A stretch of DNA of 64,000 nt from Dyella telluris (GCF_014297575.1 NZ_CP060412.1:3100001-3164000), one strand, 5' to 3'; shown: positions 9,611-21,820, counted from the stretch's first letter. The notes: generated by a model not told the origin, from the sequence alone. Translations and numbers: made by a program.

Positions 9611-9641
9611 GGCTTGAATCATCAGCGGGTGAGCCGCATGT
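9611..9641 (+). promoter_or_regulatory. Predicted heat-shock (sigma-32) promoter of clpB
   Basis: GGCTTGAA at 9611-9618 matches the sigma-32 -35 consensus. CCGCATGT at 9634-9641 matches the -10 CCCCATNT at all but one position. The spacer of 15 bp is in the accepted range, and the site lies 54 bp before the clpB ATG. ClpB is a classic RpoH-regulated chaperone, which supports the call. Confidence 0.75.
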
Positions 9642-9694
9642 CCTTGGGCAGTGGCGGCACGGCTGCCAAATCCTATTGATCGAGGGGACAACCC

Positions 9695-12277
<2,583 letters not shown>

Positions 12278-12310
12278 TGTTTTTGCCGCGGTGAGTTTTG
12301 GGTGTTTGGA

Positions 12311-12350
12311 GCGCCCGTCCTGCGAGAGTGGGGCGGGCGTTTTCTTTTTT
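12311..12350 (+). terminator. Intrinsic terminator after clpB
   Basis: CGCCCGTCC pairs with GGGCGGGCG, allowing one wobble pair, across a ten-base loop. TTTTCTTTTTT follows. It begins 33 bases after the clpB stop codon. Confidence 0.75.
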
Positions 12351-12483
12351 GGGGCTCGGGTGGGGGTTGGTTTTTGTTGCTCGCGCCCGGCGGGAGCTTG
12401 TCGGTACTGATGGGGGCTTTGGCTTTGCGCGATGAGGTGGGCTGAGGTGAGGGCCAGTCTCGCCTCACAGCTTCCTTCTTTAG

Positions 12484-12645
12484 CCGTCACCCCTGCGTAG
12501 GCAGGGGTCCAGTGACTTTGCTTTGGGCCTTCGGGTTCTAGCGCTACCGCGACCTGGCCGCTTACGCAGCGGGCGTTCCGACCTCCTGCCGGAGGCCGGG
12601 TCACTTTTCTTTGCTTGCCCAAAGAAAAGTAACCAAAAGAAAAGG
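12484..12645 (+). repeat. Long dispersed repeat, copy A (inverted partner at 13271-13469)
   Basis: In order it contains CCGTCAC..CCTGCGTAGGCAGG, CCAGTG..CTTTGCT..GCCTTCGG, GCCGCTTACGCAGCGG, GACCTCCTGCCGGAGGCCG and TCACTTTTCTTTGC with AAAGAAAAGTAACC. The same blocks occur in the same order on the opposite strand at 13271-13469. Internal palindromes (CCTCCTGCCGGAGG, ACTTTTCTTTG..CAAAGAAAAGT) make each copy self-pairing. Confidence 0.7.
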
Positions 12646-12661
12646 CCCCCCCATCGCGGCG

Positions 12662-12758
12662 CTGGCCGGTGAAGCCGGCCAGTCCGTGAGGGTCGGCCGG
12701 GCTTTTCGACAGGACTTCCATGTCCTGTCGAAAAGGGATCGGCATCCTTGCCGATCCC
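12662..12758. repeat. Chain of three perfect hairpins
   Basis: CTGGCCGG/CCGGCCAG is at 12662-12682. CTTTTCGACAGGAC pairs perfectly over 14 bp with GTCCTGTCGAAAAG at 12702-12735 (six-base loop). GGGATCGGCA pairs over 10 bp with TGCCGATCCC at 12735-12758 (four-base loop). The three stems follow one another almost without gaps, so a transcript would be highly structured. Confidence 0.75.
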
Positions 12759-12902
12759 CCTGCGGGCCTGTCGTCCGCCCCTCACCGCCGCTCAAGGGGG
12801 CGGGTAGGTCAAAAGCCAGAGCCAGAGCCGAAGGCTCGTGCAGCTGCGCTGCACATCGCGTCGCAGGGTGCGACGGCACATGGCGTGCCGGCTTAGCTTG
12901 TC

Positions 12903-12986
12903 TGTAGGAGCGCACCCTGTGCGCGACCACCTGACGGAGCGGTATCGACACGACGCTGCGGTCGCGCACAAGGTGCGCTCCTACAG
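12903..12986. repeat. REP-type inverted repeat, GTAGGAGCGCACC family
   Basis: The left arm TGTAGGAGCGCACCCTGTGC starts at 12903. The reverse-complement arm at 12960-12986 has one mismatch (CACAAGGTG in place of CACAGGGTG). The spacer is about 32 bp. It lies inside the repeat island between the two copies of the long inverted repeat. Confidence 0.8.
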
Positions 12987-13041
12987 GGAGTATCTCGCAC
13001 CGTGTGAAGTCTGTTTCTCTCTCACCTCAGTGCTCACCCCA

Positions 13042-13065
13042 GTCCTCTCCCGAACGGGAGAGGAC
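13042..13065. repeat. Perfect 11-bp hairpin
   Basis: GTCCTCTCCCG and CGGGAGAGGAC are separated by AA. There is no T tract, so it is more likely a repeat element than a terminator. Confidence 0.6.
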
Positions 13066-13270
13066 GAGCGACAGGTGATGTTCAACGTGAACCCCCTAGG
13101 GGCAAGGAAGGAGGTGCCGCAAAGCGGCACGACGCTCCGCGTTAAGTCCTCAGAGCCATGGCGCGTTGCGAAGCGCTTGGAAGTACCCGCTGTGTAGAGG
13201 CGGAGGTTGTCCCGCAACCCGGCTTCCTCACCCGTTCGGGCTTATCCCATCGGTATGCTGCCAGCCTTTA

Positions 13271-13469
13271 AGGCCATTTTCTTTGGGTTACTTTTCTTTT
13301 GGGCCAGCAAAAGAAAAGTGACTCGGCCTCCGGCAGGAGGTCGAAACGCCTCCGCTGCGTAAGCGGCAACCTGGCGCCGGCATTACTACCGAAGGCACAG
13401 AGCAAAGGCACTGGATGACCCGCCCTCCGGCGGTTAAAAAGCGCCTCCTGCCTTCGCAGGAATGACGGT
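13271..13469 (-). repeat. Long dispersed repeat, copy B (inverted partner at 12484-12645)
   Basis: Read on the minus strand it gives CCGTCATTCCTGCGAAGGCAGG, a block with CCAGTGCCTTTGCT and GCCTTCGG, GCCGCTTACGCAGCGG, GACCTCCTGCCGGAGGCCG and TCACTTTTCTTTTGC with AAAAGAAAAGTAACC. This is the order of copy A. It carries an extra segment of about 35 bp between the first two blocks. Confidence 0.7.
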
Positions 13470-13604
13470 GAGGTGAGAACCGATCACTGAGGGCATGGAG
13501 GGCCAGCCGTGCGGCTGACCAAAAGCGCCTGGCCACATCCCCAGACACCCCACCCCAGACACCCCACCCCAAACGTTCACATTTCGTTGTCTGCTACCAT
13601 GCCG

Positions 13605-13820
13605 CCACCTGAGGTGACCAACGGCCAACCGGCCGAAGGTTGAAACGGGAATCCGGTGCGGCGCGCAAGCGCCTATTCCGGAGCTGCCCCCGCAACGGTA
13701 GGCGAGTGCGATCCATAGGGGATCGACAGAACGACATCAAGCCACTGTGCCGCGCGCACGGGAAGGCGTCGATCTGGAAGACATCAGTCTTCGCCCGCGA
13801 GCCCGGAGACCGGCCTCAAG
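13605..13820 (+). promoter_or_regulatory. Cobalamin riboswitch
   Basis: The leader shows the conserved parts of the B12 aptamer in order: GGAATCCGGTGCGG at about 13648-13661, the B12 box element GCTGCCCCCGCAACGGTA at 13683-13700, GAGTGCGATCC, CCACTG at 13742-13747, CGGGAAGGCGTCGATCTGGA and a closing GCCCGGAGACCGGCC at 13801-13815. It lies about 120 bases before btuB and is expected to reduce expression of the operon when adenosylcobalamin or another corrinoid is bound. Confidence 0.93.
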
Positions 13821-13942
13821 GTACGACCAGACAGGCGGTGGGCCATGTTGGGGATGCCGTGTTTCGCGCGGCCGCCAAACCCTCGCCACCTGTCCTTTTT
13901 TCATGCGATCCGCGCGGGCAGGCGCGGTTGAGGAGCATTGTT

Positions 13943-15811
13943 TTGGCCATCCGAATTTCCACGGTCCGTCGTTCCGTACTGGCGACGGCACTTTTGTCTG
14001 TCATTTTTCCGGCCTTCGCCGATGACACGACCAACCTCAACGGCGTCGTGGTCACCGCCACGCGCACCGAGCAGACCCAGGAGCAGACGCTGTCGGCGGT
14101 CACGGTGATCGACCGGGCTGACATCGAGCGCCTGCAGCCGGCTTCGCTGGGCGACCTGCTGCGCGGCACGCCGGGTATGCAGATTGTCAACAACGGCGGC
14201 CCCGGCAAGTCGACCAGCGCGTTCCTGCGCGGTACCGAGTCTGACCACGTGCTGGTGCTGATCGATGGCGTGAAGGTGGGCTCGGCCACGCTGGGCACGG
14301 CGTCGTTGCAGGACATTCCGGTGGACCAGATCGAGCGCATCGAAATCGTGCGCGGTCCGTTCTCCAGCCTGTACGGCTCGGAAGCCATTGGTGGCGTGAT
14401 CCAGATTTTCACGCGACGCCCGGAAGGCGCCTTCGTGCCGTCCTTCAGCCTGGGCGTGGGGAGTTATAGCCATCTGAACGGTTCGGCCGGGTTTGCCGGC
14501 AAGAGCGGCAATGGCTGGTACTCGGTGGAGGTGTCGCACGACCAGACGCACGGCATCAATTCGTGCCGGATCGGCGCGGCGGAAGTGGGTGCGGCTTGCT
14601 ATGCCGACCAGCCGGACAAGGACGGCTACCGCAACACCGCCGCTACGGTGCAGGGTGGTTACACGTTCGATGAGCAGTGGGACGCGGATGTTCGCCTGTT
14701 CCGTGCCGAGGGCCACAATTACTACGACGGTACCTACACGGACTCCGACAAAAGCGCCACGCAGGTCGTGGGTGGCAGCGTCCATTATCGTCCTGCCAGC
14801 AACGTCAAGCTGACGCTCAGCGCCGGCACCAGTGGCGATTTCGAGAAGGATTTCTACCAGGGCGATTACGTCAGCCGCTACGACACGCACCGCGATGTCG
14901 GTTCGCTGCAGGCCGACGTCGGCTTCTGGGGTGGCCTGCTCACCACCGGTTTCGACTGGCAGCGCGACCACGTGGACAGCACCGCGGGTTACATCAACCC
15001 GTACACGCAGGTTCCGGTCGACAGCCGTATCAATCGCGGCCTGTTCGCGCAGTGGCAGCAGACTTTCGGCAGCCAGTCGATCCAGGCCAGCGTGCGCCAT
15101 GACGACAATAGCCAGTTCGGCAGCAAGAACACCGGCAGCCTGCTGTGGGGCTGGGACTTTACCCAGACGCTGCGCCTGACGGCCAGCTACGGCACGGCGT
15201 TCAAGGCGCCGACCTTCAACGACCTGTACTACCCGTACTACGGCAACCCGGACCTCAAGCCCGAAACCTCGCACAACATCGAGCTGGGACTGCGCGGCAG
15301 CTATGGCTGGGGTTACTGGTCGTTGAATGCCTTCCGCAACAACGTGAACAACCTGATCACGTATGACGCCACCACGCAGGCAGCCGCCAATGTGGACAAG
15401 GCGCGCATCCGCGGGGCGGAAGGCGTGGTGAGCGGTAACCTGGCGGGCTGGCTGGTGACAGGTACGGCCACCTGGCTCGACCCGCGTGACGAGTCCACCG
15501 CTTACGAGGGCAACCTGCTGCCGCGCCGTGCGCGCCAGACGGGCAATGTCGACATCGATCGCAGCTTCGGCGACTTCAGCGTCGGCGGTACCTGGTTCGT
15601 GTCGGGCCGCCGTTACGACGATCTGGCCAACCGTCACCCGCTGGGCGGCTACGCCATCACCAACCTGCGCGTGGCCTACGCCATTTCGCGGGACTTCAAG
15701 CTGCAGCTGGCCTTGAACAACGCGTTTGCCAAGGACTACGAAACCGCCTGGTACTTCAACCAGCCCGGCCGCAACTATATGTTGACACTGCGTTATCAGC
15801 CCGCGCAGTAA
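13943..15811 (+). CDS. btuB: TonB-dependent vitamin B12 receptor BtuB
   Basis: A 622-residue outer membrane receptor that takes up corrinoids using TonB energy. The signal peptide ends AFA before DDTTNLNG, the TonB box region is NGVVVTATR, the plug domain contains GDLLRGTPGMQIVNNGG and DHVLVLIDGVKVG, and the barrel ends with an aromatic residue pattern (RNYMLTLRYQP). The start is a TTG at 13943, because GAGGAG lies seven bases upstream and the signal peptide begins there. A frame open further upstream runs through the riboswitch and is not translated as such. First gene of the B12 operon. Confidence 0.93.
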   Translation: MAIRISTVRRSVLATALLSVIFPAFADDTTNLNGVVVTATRTEQTQEQTLSAVTVIDRADIERLQPASLGDLLRGTPGMQIVNNGGPGKSTSAFLRGTESDHVLVLIDGVKVGSATLGTASLQDIPVDQIERIEIVRGPFSSLYGSEAIGGVIQIFTRRPEGAFVPSFSLGVGSYSHLNGSAGFAGKSGNGWYSVEVSHDQTHGINSCRIGAAEVGAACYADQPDKDGYRNTAATVQGGYTFDEQWDADVRLFRAEGHNYYDGTYTDSDKSATQVVGGSVHYRPASNVKLTLSAGTSGDFEKDFYQGDYVSRYDTHRDVGSLQADVGFWGGLLTTGFDWQRDHVDSTAGYINPYTQVPVDSRINRGLFAQWQQTFGSQSIQASVRHDDNSQFGSKNTGSLLWGWDFTQTLRLTASYGTAFKAPTFNDLYYPYYGNPDLKPETSHNIELGLRGSYGWGYWSLNAFRNNVNNLITYDATTQAAANVDKARIRGAEGVVSGNLAGWLVTGTATWLDPRDESTAYEGNLLPRRARQTGNVDIDRSFGDFSVGGTWFVSGRRYDDLANRHPLGGYAITNLRVAYAISRDFKLQLALNNAFAKDYETAWYFNQPGRNYMLTLRYQPAQ

Positions 15812-15878
15812 TCCATGAGGCCGGGCCCTGCAAAGGGACCCGGCGTCGTTCCACGATGCATCGATCAGGAGAGCTCCC

Positions 15879-16460
15879 GTGAAAGCACTGTCGGTTTCCC
15901 GATTCAACGCGTTATGGCTGGTGCTGATGGCGGTGATGATGGCCACCCGCTTCAAGCACTTCGGCGACATGCTGCACTTGCCCGATGCATCCATGGCGAT
16001 CTTCTTTCTCGGCGGCTTGTACCTGCGTCACCACTGGACCTTCGTGGTCATGGTGCTGCTTGCGGTGGCGCTGGACTGGGTGTCCATCAGCTATGCGGGC
16101 GTCAGTGACTTCTGCATCACGCTGGCGTATTCGTTCCTGCCGCTGGCGTACGCGGTGCTGTGGTACGCGGGCCGCTGGTATGCGCCGCGCATGACCGGGC
16201 GTGCGATGTCCTACCTCGCTGCGTTCATCGTGGCGCTGCTGGCGGCGATCGGTTCGTTCGCCATTTCCAATGGCTCGTTCTACTGGCTGGGCGGTCGCTA
16301 CGCCAATCCGCACATGAGCGAATATGTGGCGCGCCTGTGGCAGTGGGGCCCGCTGTTCGTGCGCACCACCATCAGTTACGTCGCGGTGGCGCTGGTGCTA
16401 CAGGCCGTGGTGTCACGTGTCGTAGCCTCCACCAACGGCCACGAAAAGGCACGCGCATGA
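15879..16460 (+). CDS. btuM: BtuM-like vitamin B12 inner-membrane transporter (solitary ECF S-component family)
   Basis: A 193-residue protein with about six membrane helices. The stretches ATRFKHFGD, LPDASMAIFFLGGLYL and DWVSISYAGVSDFCITLAYSFLPLAY fit the BtuM family. Cys79 sits where the family has its conserved cysteine (Cys80 in the Thiobacillus denitrificans protein). That cysteine binds cobalt and removes cyanide from cyanocobalamin. BtuM works without an ECF module, and no btuC, btuD or btuF is present here, so it is the likely inner-membrane step after BtuB. GTG start with AGGAGA upstream; its stop overlaps the cobO start (ATGA). Family assignment is from memory of the motif, not a search. 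Confidence 0.8.
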   Translation: MKALSVSRFNALWLVLMAVMMATRFKHFGDMLHLPDASMAIFFLGGLYLRHHWTFVVMVLLAVALDWVSISYAGVSDFCITLAYSFLPLAYAVLWYAGRWYAPRMTGRAMSYLAAFIVALLAAIGSFAISNGSFYWLGGRYANPHMSEYVARLWQWGPLFVRTTISYVAVALVLQAVVSRVVASTNGHEKARA

Positions 16461-17077
16461 GCGAGCGCGATGACAGCCTGAGTCCGGAGGAGCGTCATCG
16501 CGAGCGCATGCAGCGCAAGAAGGAGCTGGTCGATCGCAAGATCGCCCGGGCCACCATCGAGCGCGGCGTGCTGGTGGTCAATACCGGTAACGGCAAGGGC
16601 AAGAGCTCGTCCGGCTTCGGCATGCTGGCGCGTTCGCTGGGGCATGGGTTCCACTGCGGCGTGGTGCAGTTCATCAAGGGCAGTTTTTCCACGGGTGAAG
16701 AAGCGTTCTTCCGCCGCTTTCCCGATGAACTCGATTATCACGTGATGGGCGAAGGCTATACGTGGGAAACGCAGGACAAGGCGCGCGACATCCAGGCGGC
16801 TGATGCCGCGTGGCAGATTGCAGCGCGGATGCTGGCTGACCCGTCATACGACTTCGTGCTGCTCGACGAGCTGAACATTGCCCTGGTGAAGGGCTACATC
16901 GACGTGGCAAAGGTGTGCGATGCCCTGCGCGCGCGTCCGCCGGAGCAGCATGTGGTGATCACCGGGCGCGGTGCACCGGATACGCTGGTGGAGCTGGCCG
17001 ATACGGTAACGGAAATGCGCGTGGTGAAGCACGCCTTCCAGGCGGGCATCAAGGCACAGAAAGGCATTGAACTCTGA
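16457..17077 (+). CDS. cobO: Cob(I)yrinic acid a,c-diamide adenosyltransferase (CobA/CobO/BtuR type)
   Basis: A 206-residue ATP:corrinoid adenosyltransferase that forms the cobalt-carbon bond. The P-loop is NTGNGKGKSSSGFG near residue 36. VVQFIKGSF, DFVLLDELNIALVKGYID and HVVITGRGAP are family blocks. The basic N-terminal helix (RHRERMQRKKELVDRK) is typical. It overlaps the end of btuM by four bases and is followed by cobB after 45 bases. It acts both in salvage of imported corrinoids and in de novo synthesis. Confidence 0.95.
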   Translation: MSERDDSLSPEERHRERMQRKKELVDRKIARATIERGVLVVNTGNGKGKSSSGFGMLARSLGHGFHCGVVQFIKGSFSTGEEAFFRRFPDELDYHVMGEGYTWETQDKARDIQAADAAWQIAARMLADPSYDFVLLDELNIALVKGYIDVAKVCDALRARPPEQHVVITGRGAPDTLVELADTVTEMRVVKHAFQAGIKAQKGIEL

Positions 17078-17122
17078 CGCGCCAGCGGACGTGTCGGGTG
17101 GAAGAACAAACAGGAGTCGTCG

Positions 17123-18421
17123 ATGACCGACCATAACGCCGCATGTCCTGCACTGCTGGTTTCCGCGCCGGCATCGGGGCAGGGCAAGACGTCGGTAACG
17201 GCGGCACTCGCGCGCTGGCATGCACGGCAGGGCAAGCGGGTGCGCGTGTTCAAGACCGGCCCGGATTTTCTCGATCCCATGGTGCTGGAGCGCGCGAGCG
17301 GCGCGCCTGTCTATCAGCTCGACCTGTGGATGAACGGCGAGGATGATGTACGGGCGCGGCTGCACGAAGCGGCTGCCGATGCCGACCTGATCCTTGTCGA
17401 AGGCGTGATGGGGCTGTTCGATGGCGGCACGTCCAGCGCGGATCTGGCGCTGCGCTTTGGCCTGCCCGTGCTTGCCGTGATCGACGGCTCTGCCATGGCG
17501 CAGACGTTCGGCGCACTGGCGCTGGGCCTGGCGCGTTATCGCGACGGTTTGCGGGTGCATGGCGTGGCCGCCAATCGGGTGGGCAGCGCCTATCACGCGC
17601 AATTGCTGGCCGGCAGCTTGCCGGACGACCTGCACTGGCTGGGCGCACTGCCGCGCGACGTCGCTCTCGCCTTGCCCGAGCGGCATCTTGGCCTGGTAGC
17701 CGCAGCCGAACTTGGGGATATCGATGCGCGGCTCGATGCTCTCGCGGACGCATGGGCTACCCATGCATCGGCTGACTTGCCTGCGCCGGTGACGTTTCCT
17801 TCGGCATCGCGTGCGGCAGTGCCGGCGACCCTGCGCGGTGTCCGCATTGCCATCGCGCGCGACGCGGCGTTCTGCTTCGTCTATCCGGCCAACCTCGATC
17901 TGTTGCGCGAGGCCGGGGCGCAGCTGTGCTTCTTCTCGCCGCTGGCCGGCGAGACGTTGCCGGCCTGCGATGCGGCGTGGTTGCCCGGCGGTTATCCGGA
18001 ACTGCACTTGTTGACGCTTTCGCAGAACAACACATTGCGTGAAGCACTGCACGCGCATGTGGAGGCAGGACGTCCCCTGCTCGCCGAATGCGGCGGCATG
18101 TTGTATGCGCTCGATTCACTGGCCGACGTGGAAGGCGCGAGCTTTCCGATGGCGGGCCTGTTGCGTGGCAAGGCCGCCATGCAGAAACGGCTGGGCGGGC
18201 TCGGGATGCAGGCAGTCGCCCTGCCGGAAGGCGCATTGCGGGGGCATACCTTTCATTACGCGCTGGCCGAGATCGACGAGGATCCCATCGCCATGGCCAG
18301 CAATCCCGATGGCGGGCCGAGCAAGGAGGGCGTGTACCGCCGCGGACGTTTCACCGCGAGCTTCATGCATCTTTACTTTCCGTCGAATCCGGTGGCGGCT
18401 GTGGCGTTGTTCCTGCCATGA
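17123..18421 (+). CDS. cobB: Cobyrinate a,c-diamide synthase
   Basis: A 432-residue glutamine amidotransferase that amidates the a and c side chains of cobyrinate. The N-terminal P-loop is [25 protein letters not shown] and [10 protein letters not shown] are hallmark blocks. The C-terminal triad-type glutaminase domain has Cys323 in [12 protein letters not shown] and a late histidine in SFMHLYFPS. Its stop overlaps the cbiB ATG. Presence of this early-acting enzyme is notable, because no corrin-ring genes are in the window (see findings). Confidence 0.94.
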   Translation: MTDHNAACPALLVSAPASGQGKTSVTAALARWHARQGKRVRVFKTGPDFLDPMVLERASGAPVYQLDLWMNGEDDVRARLHEAAADADLILVEGVMGLFDGGTSSADLALRFGLPVLAVIDGSAMAQTFGALALGLARYRDGLRVHGVAANRVGSAYHAQLLAGSLPDDLHWLGALPRDVALALPERHLGLVAAAELGDIDARLDALADAWATHASADLPAPVTFPSASRAAVPATLRGVRIAIARDAAFCFVYPANLDLLREAGAQLCFFSPLAGETLPACDAAWLPGGYPELHLLTLSQNNTLREALHAHVEAGRPLLAECGGMLYALDSLADVEGASFPMAGLLRGKAAMQKRLGGLGMQAVALPEGALRGHTFHYALAEIDEDPIAMASNPDGGPSKEGVYRRGRFTASFMHLYFPSNPVAAVALFLP

Positions 18422-19347
18422 GCACGGCGTTGGCGATGGTGCTGGCCGTGATGATGGATGCCTGGCTGGGCGAGCCGCGACGGTGGCATCCGCTGGTTTT
18501 GTTCGGGCGCCTGGCGCGCTTCATCGAGTCGCATGGCCACGCCGATCGTCGCGTGGCGGGCGTCCTTGCATGGGGGCTGGCCGTGCTGCCGCTGGTGGCG
18601 GTGACGGGGTTGCTGGAGGTGTGGTGGCGACGAGCCGCGCCCTGGCTGTGGTTCGCGTTGGAGGTGGTCGTGCTCTATCTGGTGATCGGGCTGCGCAGCC
18701 TGGCTGACCATGCGTTGCCCGTGGCGCGCGCGCTGACAGAGGGCGACCTGGCGGGTGCACGCACGGCGGTGGGGCGCATGGTGAGCCGCGACACGTTTGC
18801 GCTGGACGACACCCGGGTGGCTGCCGCGGCGACGGAGTCGGTGCTGGAGAACGGCAATGATGCCGTGTTCGGTGCGTTGTTCTGGTTTGCACTGCTGGGT
18901 GCGCCGGGTGCGGTGCTCTACCGTCTGGCCAATACGCTGGACGCCATGTGGGGCTACCGCACGGAACGCTACGAGTGTTACGGCTGGGCCGCGGCGCGCA
19001 TCGATGACGTGCTCAACTTTCTTCCGGCACGGTTGACCGCGCTCAGCTATGTGCTGCTGGGTGATGCGCCGCGCGCCTGGCGTTGCTGGCGCGTGCAGGC
19101 AACGCGATGGGATAGCCCCAATGCCGGCCCGGTGATGGCCTCCGGCGCGGGCGCACTGGGCGTGCAGCTCGGTGGTGCCGCGCCTTACGACGGTGTGTGG
19201 GAATCGCGGCCTGAGCTGGGTGAGGGTGCCCGGCCCGATGCGCATGCCATTGTGCGTGCCCTGCAACTGGTCCGGCGCAGCGTCGTGCTGTGGCTGGTGG
19301 TGGCTGTCACGCTTGGTCTTGCCCAATGGAGTGCCAGCCATGCTTGA
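18418..19347 (+). CDS. cbiB: Adenosylcobinamide-phosphate synthase (CbiB; CobD of Pseudomonas)
   Basis: A 309-residue inner-membrane protein with several hydrophobic segments that joins aminopropanol phosphate to adenosylcobyric acid. Family motifs are [55 protein letters not shown] and [17 protein letters not shown]. The [16 protein letters not shown] stretch is also typical. The ATG lies within ATGA at the cobB stop, and the end overlaps the next gene by eight bases, giving tight coupling. Naming differs between organisms; CbiB is used here to avoid confusion with the decarboxylase. Confidence 0.93.
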   Translation: MSTALAMVLAVMMDAWLGEPRRWHPLVLFGRLARFIESHGHADRRVAGVLAWGLAVLPLVAVTGLLEVWWRRAAPWLWFALEVVVLYLVIGLRSLADHALPVARALTEGDLAGARTAVGRMVSRDTFALDDTRVAAAATESVLENGNDAVFGALFWFALLGAPGAVLYRLANTLDAMWGYRTERYECYGWAAARIDDVLNFLPARLTALSYVLLGDAPRAWRCWRVQATRWDSPNAGPVMASGAGALGVQLGGAAPYDGVWESRPELGEGARPDAHAIVRALQLVRRSVVLWLVVAVTLGLAQWSASHA

Positions 19348-20320
19348 ACACGGTGGACGCCTGCTGCGCGCCGCGCGCGACTACGGCATTCCGCCGGAAC
19401 ACTGGCTGGATCTCTCCACCGGCATCAGTCCATTTGCATGGCCGGTGCCTGCCGTGCCAGCGTCCGTGTGGCAGCGACTTCCGGACGACGACGACGGACT
19501 GGCGGAGGCTGCTTGCGCTTACTACGGCGCGCCACAGCTGTTGCCGGTGGCCGGTTCGCAAGCCGCCATCCAGGCCTTGCCCTTGTTGAGGTCGTCATCA
19601 CGCGTGGGCGTGATCTGGCCGGGATACAACGAGCACGCGCACGCCTGGCGTCGCGCTGGGCATGCGGTGGAAACCTTGCCTGCTGCCACGTTGCTGGCCG
19701 AGGCGGCGAGGTTCGACGTGATCGTGCTGATCCATCCGAACAATCCCGGCGCCGAGCGCTTCGAGCGCGCGAGCCTGCTCGCCTGTCACGAAACTCTGGC
19801 GGCACGCGGTGGCTGGCTGGTGGTGGACGAAGCCTTCATGGACGCTACGCCCGGCGACAGCCTGTGCGGCGATGCGGGGCGTGAGGGTCTGGTGGTGCTG
19901 CGTTCAAGCGGCAAGTTTTTCGGCATGGCGGGAGCACGCGCAGGATTCGTTGCTGCGCATCCGGCCTTGCTCGACGCGCTGCGCGAACAGCTGGGGCCGT
20001 GGACGCTGAGCGGGCCGACGCGTTACGCGATGAGGCTGGCGCTGTCCGATCACGCATGGCACGTCGAGGCGCGTGCATGGCTGCATCGGGCCAGCGCGCG
20101 CCTGGCAGCCGTGCTGTCGCGTCATGACATGACGCCGACGGCCGGCAGTGCATTCTTCCAGTGGTGGCAGGACGCACGGGCCGAAGCCGTGCACGTGGCG
20201 CTGGCGCGGCAAGGCATTTTTACGCGACTTTTCACGGCGCCGGCCAGCCTGCGCTTCGGCCTGCCGGCCGACGACGCAGGATTTTGCCGGCTCGACGACG
20301 CGCTTCAAACGCTGGACTAG
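19340..20320 (+). CDS. cobD: Threonine-phosphate decarboxylase (CobD; CobC of Pseudomonas)
   Basis: A 326-residue fold-type I PLP enzyme that makes (R)-1-aminopropan-2-ol phosphate from threonine phosphate, supplying Cbi[31 protein letters not shown] is the family N-terminus (first part: LEHGG..DLSTGI). Asp163 in VVDEAFMD binds the PLP ring nitrogen and Lys192 in [11 protein letters not shown] forms the Schiff base. The ATG at 19340 overlaps the end of cbiB. No threonine kinase (PduX or BluE type) was seen in the window, so the source of threonine phosphate is elsewhere. Confidence 0.92.
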   Translation: MLEHGGRLLRAARDYGIPPEHWLDLSTGISPFAWPVPAVPASVWQRLPDDDDGLAEAACAYYGAPQLLPVAGSQAAIQALPLLRSSSRVGVIWPGYNEHAHAWRRAGHAVETLPAATLLAEAARFDVIVLIHPNNPGAERFERASLLACHETLAARGGWLVVDEAFMDATPGDSLCGDAGREGLVVLRSSGKFFGMAGARAGFVAAHPALLDALREQLGPWTLSGPTRYAMRLALSDHAWHVEARAWLHRASARLAAVLSRHDMTPTAGSAFFQWWQDARAEAVHVALARQGIFTRLFTAPASLRFGLPADDAGFCRLDDALQTLD

Positions 20321-20335
20321 ACGAGGTAACAAACC

Positions 20336-21820
20336 ATGACCGCCCGCGTGTTGATGGTGCAGGGCTGTACGTCCGATGCGGGCAAGAGCACGCTGGTGGC
20401 GGGCCTGTGCCGGTGGTTGCATCGGCGAGGCGTATCGGTGGCGCCGTTCAAGCCACAGAATATGGCGCTCAATTCCGCCGTGACGGTGGACGGCGGGGAG
20501 ATCGGCCGCGCACAGGCCGTGCAGGCGCAGGCGGCCGGCCTGTTGCCGCATACGGATTTCAATCCCGTGCTGCTCAAGCCCAACAGCGACATCGGTGCAC
20601 AGGTGATCGTGCATGGACACGCGGTGGCCAACATGGATGCGCGCGACTATCACCACTACAAGCGCGTGGCGATGGACGCCGTGCTGGCCTCGCATCATCG
20701 ACTGGTCGAACGCTACGACGCAGTCCTCGTCGAGGGCGCGGGCAGCCCCGCCGAGATCAACCTTCGTGATCGTGACATCGCCAACATGGGCTACGCCGAA
20801 GCGGTGGATTGCCCGGTGCTGCTGGTCGCCGATATCGACCGTGGCGGCGTGTTTGCCCATCTGGTCGGCACGCTGGCCTTGCTCTCGGCCAGCGAACGCG
20901 AGCGCGTCGCTGGCTTCGTCATCAATCGTTTCCGCGGCGACATCGCCTTGCTGCAACCCGGGCTGGATTGGCTGGAGCGGGAAACGGGCAAGCCGGTGCT
21001 TGGCGTGTTGCCTTACCTGCACGGCCTGCAGCTGGAAGCGGAGGACGCCCTGCCGCAGGAGATCACCCGCAAGCCGGGCGCGCGGCTGCGCGTAGTCGTG
21101 CCGGTGCTGCAGCGCATCAGCAACCACACGGACTTCGACGCCTTGCGTGCGCACCCCGACGTCGACTTCCGTTTTGTCCGTGCCGACGAAGCGCATCCGC
21201 CCGCCGACCTGATCGTGTTGCCCGGTTCGAAATCCACGCGCGACGACCTGGCCTGGCTGCGCGCGCAGGGATGGGAGGAAACGATCTCACGACACTTGCG
21301 TTACGGCGGCAAGCTCATCGGCATCTGTGGTGGCTTCCAGATGCTGGGGCGATTCGTGCATGATCCGCAGGGTATTGAGAGCGCGCCGGGTTCGAGCCAG
21401 GGATTGGGTTGGTTGCGGATGGAGACCACGCTGGAAGCACGCAAGCAATTGCGGCGCGTGGAAGGAACACTGGCCCTTGGGGGTGTGCGGGTGAGCGGCT
21501 ATGAAATCCACTGCGGCATCAGTCGTGGTGAAGCGCTGGACAAGCCCGCGAGCATGCTCGATACGGGCGAGCCTGACGGCGCGCTGTCGGCTGATGGTCA
21601 GATTCTCGGAAGCTATCTTCATGGACTGTTCGACCAGCCGCAGGCACTGACGGCGCTGCTGGCGTGGGCGGGTGTGCGTCACGCTGCACCGCTCGACATG
21701 CATGCGTTGCGCGAGGCCAGCATCGACCGTGTCGCCGATGCGGTGGAAGCACATCTGGATACCACGACCCTGTCACGACTGCTGTCCTTGCCGACGGAGG
21801 TTGCGCCGTGCGCACCTTGA
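20336..21820 (+). CDS. cobQ: Adenosylcobyric acid synthase
   Basis: A 494-residue amidotransferase that adds four amides to adenosylcobyrinate a,c-diamide. The N-terminal synthetase domain has [15 protein letters not shown] and [30 protein letters not shown] is a hallmark block. The glutaminase nucleophile is Cys331 in [11 protein letters not shown], and a late His lies in [15 protein letters not shown] precedes the ATG. The end overlaps the GTG start of cobU by 13 bases. Confidence 0.96.
   Translation: MTARVLMVQGCTSDAGKSTLVAGLCRWLHRRGVSVAPFKPQNMALNSAVTVDGGEIGRAQAVQAQAAGLLPHTDFNPVLLKPNSDIGAQVIVHGHAVANMDARDYHHYKRVAMDAVLASHHRLVERYDAVLVEGAGSPAEINLRDRDIANMGYAEAVDCPVLLVADIDRGGVFAHLVGTLALLSASERERVAGFVINRFRGDIALLQPGLDWLERETGKPVLGVLPYLHGLQLEAEDALPQEITRKPGARLRVVVPVLQRISNHTDFDALRAHPDVDFRFVRADEAHPPADLIVLPGSKSTRDDLAWLRAQGWEETISRHLRYGGKLIGICGGFQMLGRFVHDPQGIESAPGSSQGLGWLRMETTLEARKQLRRVEGTLALGGVRVSGYEIHCGISRGEALDKPASMLDTGEPDGALSADGQILGSYLHGLFDQPQALTALLAWAGVRHAAPLDMHALREASIDRVADAVEAHLDTTTLSRLLSLPTEVAPCAP

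Larger units (their letters stand above)
12278..13604. other. Gene-free 1.3-kb repeat island between clpB and the B12 operon
   Basis: Short open frames occur in this stretch on both strands, but none has a recognisable domain, a ribosome site or consistent codon use, and they run through repeats. The content is the clpB terminator, an inverted pair of long repeats (12484-12645 and 13271-13469), a chain of perfect hairpins (12662-12758), a REP pair (12903-12986), another perfect hairpin (13042-13065), and a direct duplication CCAGACACCCCACCCC near 13541-13570. It ends at the riboswitch leader of btuB. Confidence 0.6.

Noticed and set aside
12981..13217. 78-codon minus-strand frame in the repeat island
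   Set aside because: It runs through the hairpin at 13042-13065 and close to the REP arm. Such frames arise from dispersed repeats and have no ribosome site.
13605..13820. Coding sequence upstream of the btuB signal peptide
   Set aside because: The open frame continues upstream, but this stretch holds all conserved parts of a cobalamin riboswitch, and the TTG at 13943 has a good ribosome site.
13901..15994. Long minus-strand frame opposite btuB
   Set aside because: Antisense artefact of high GC at third positions; no family features, and BtuB on the plus strand is clear.
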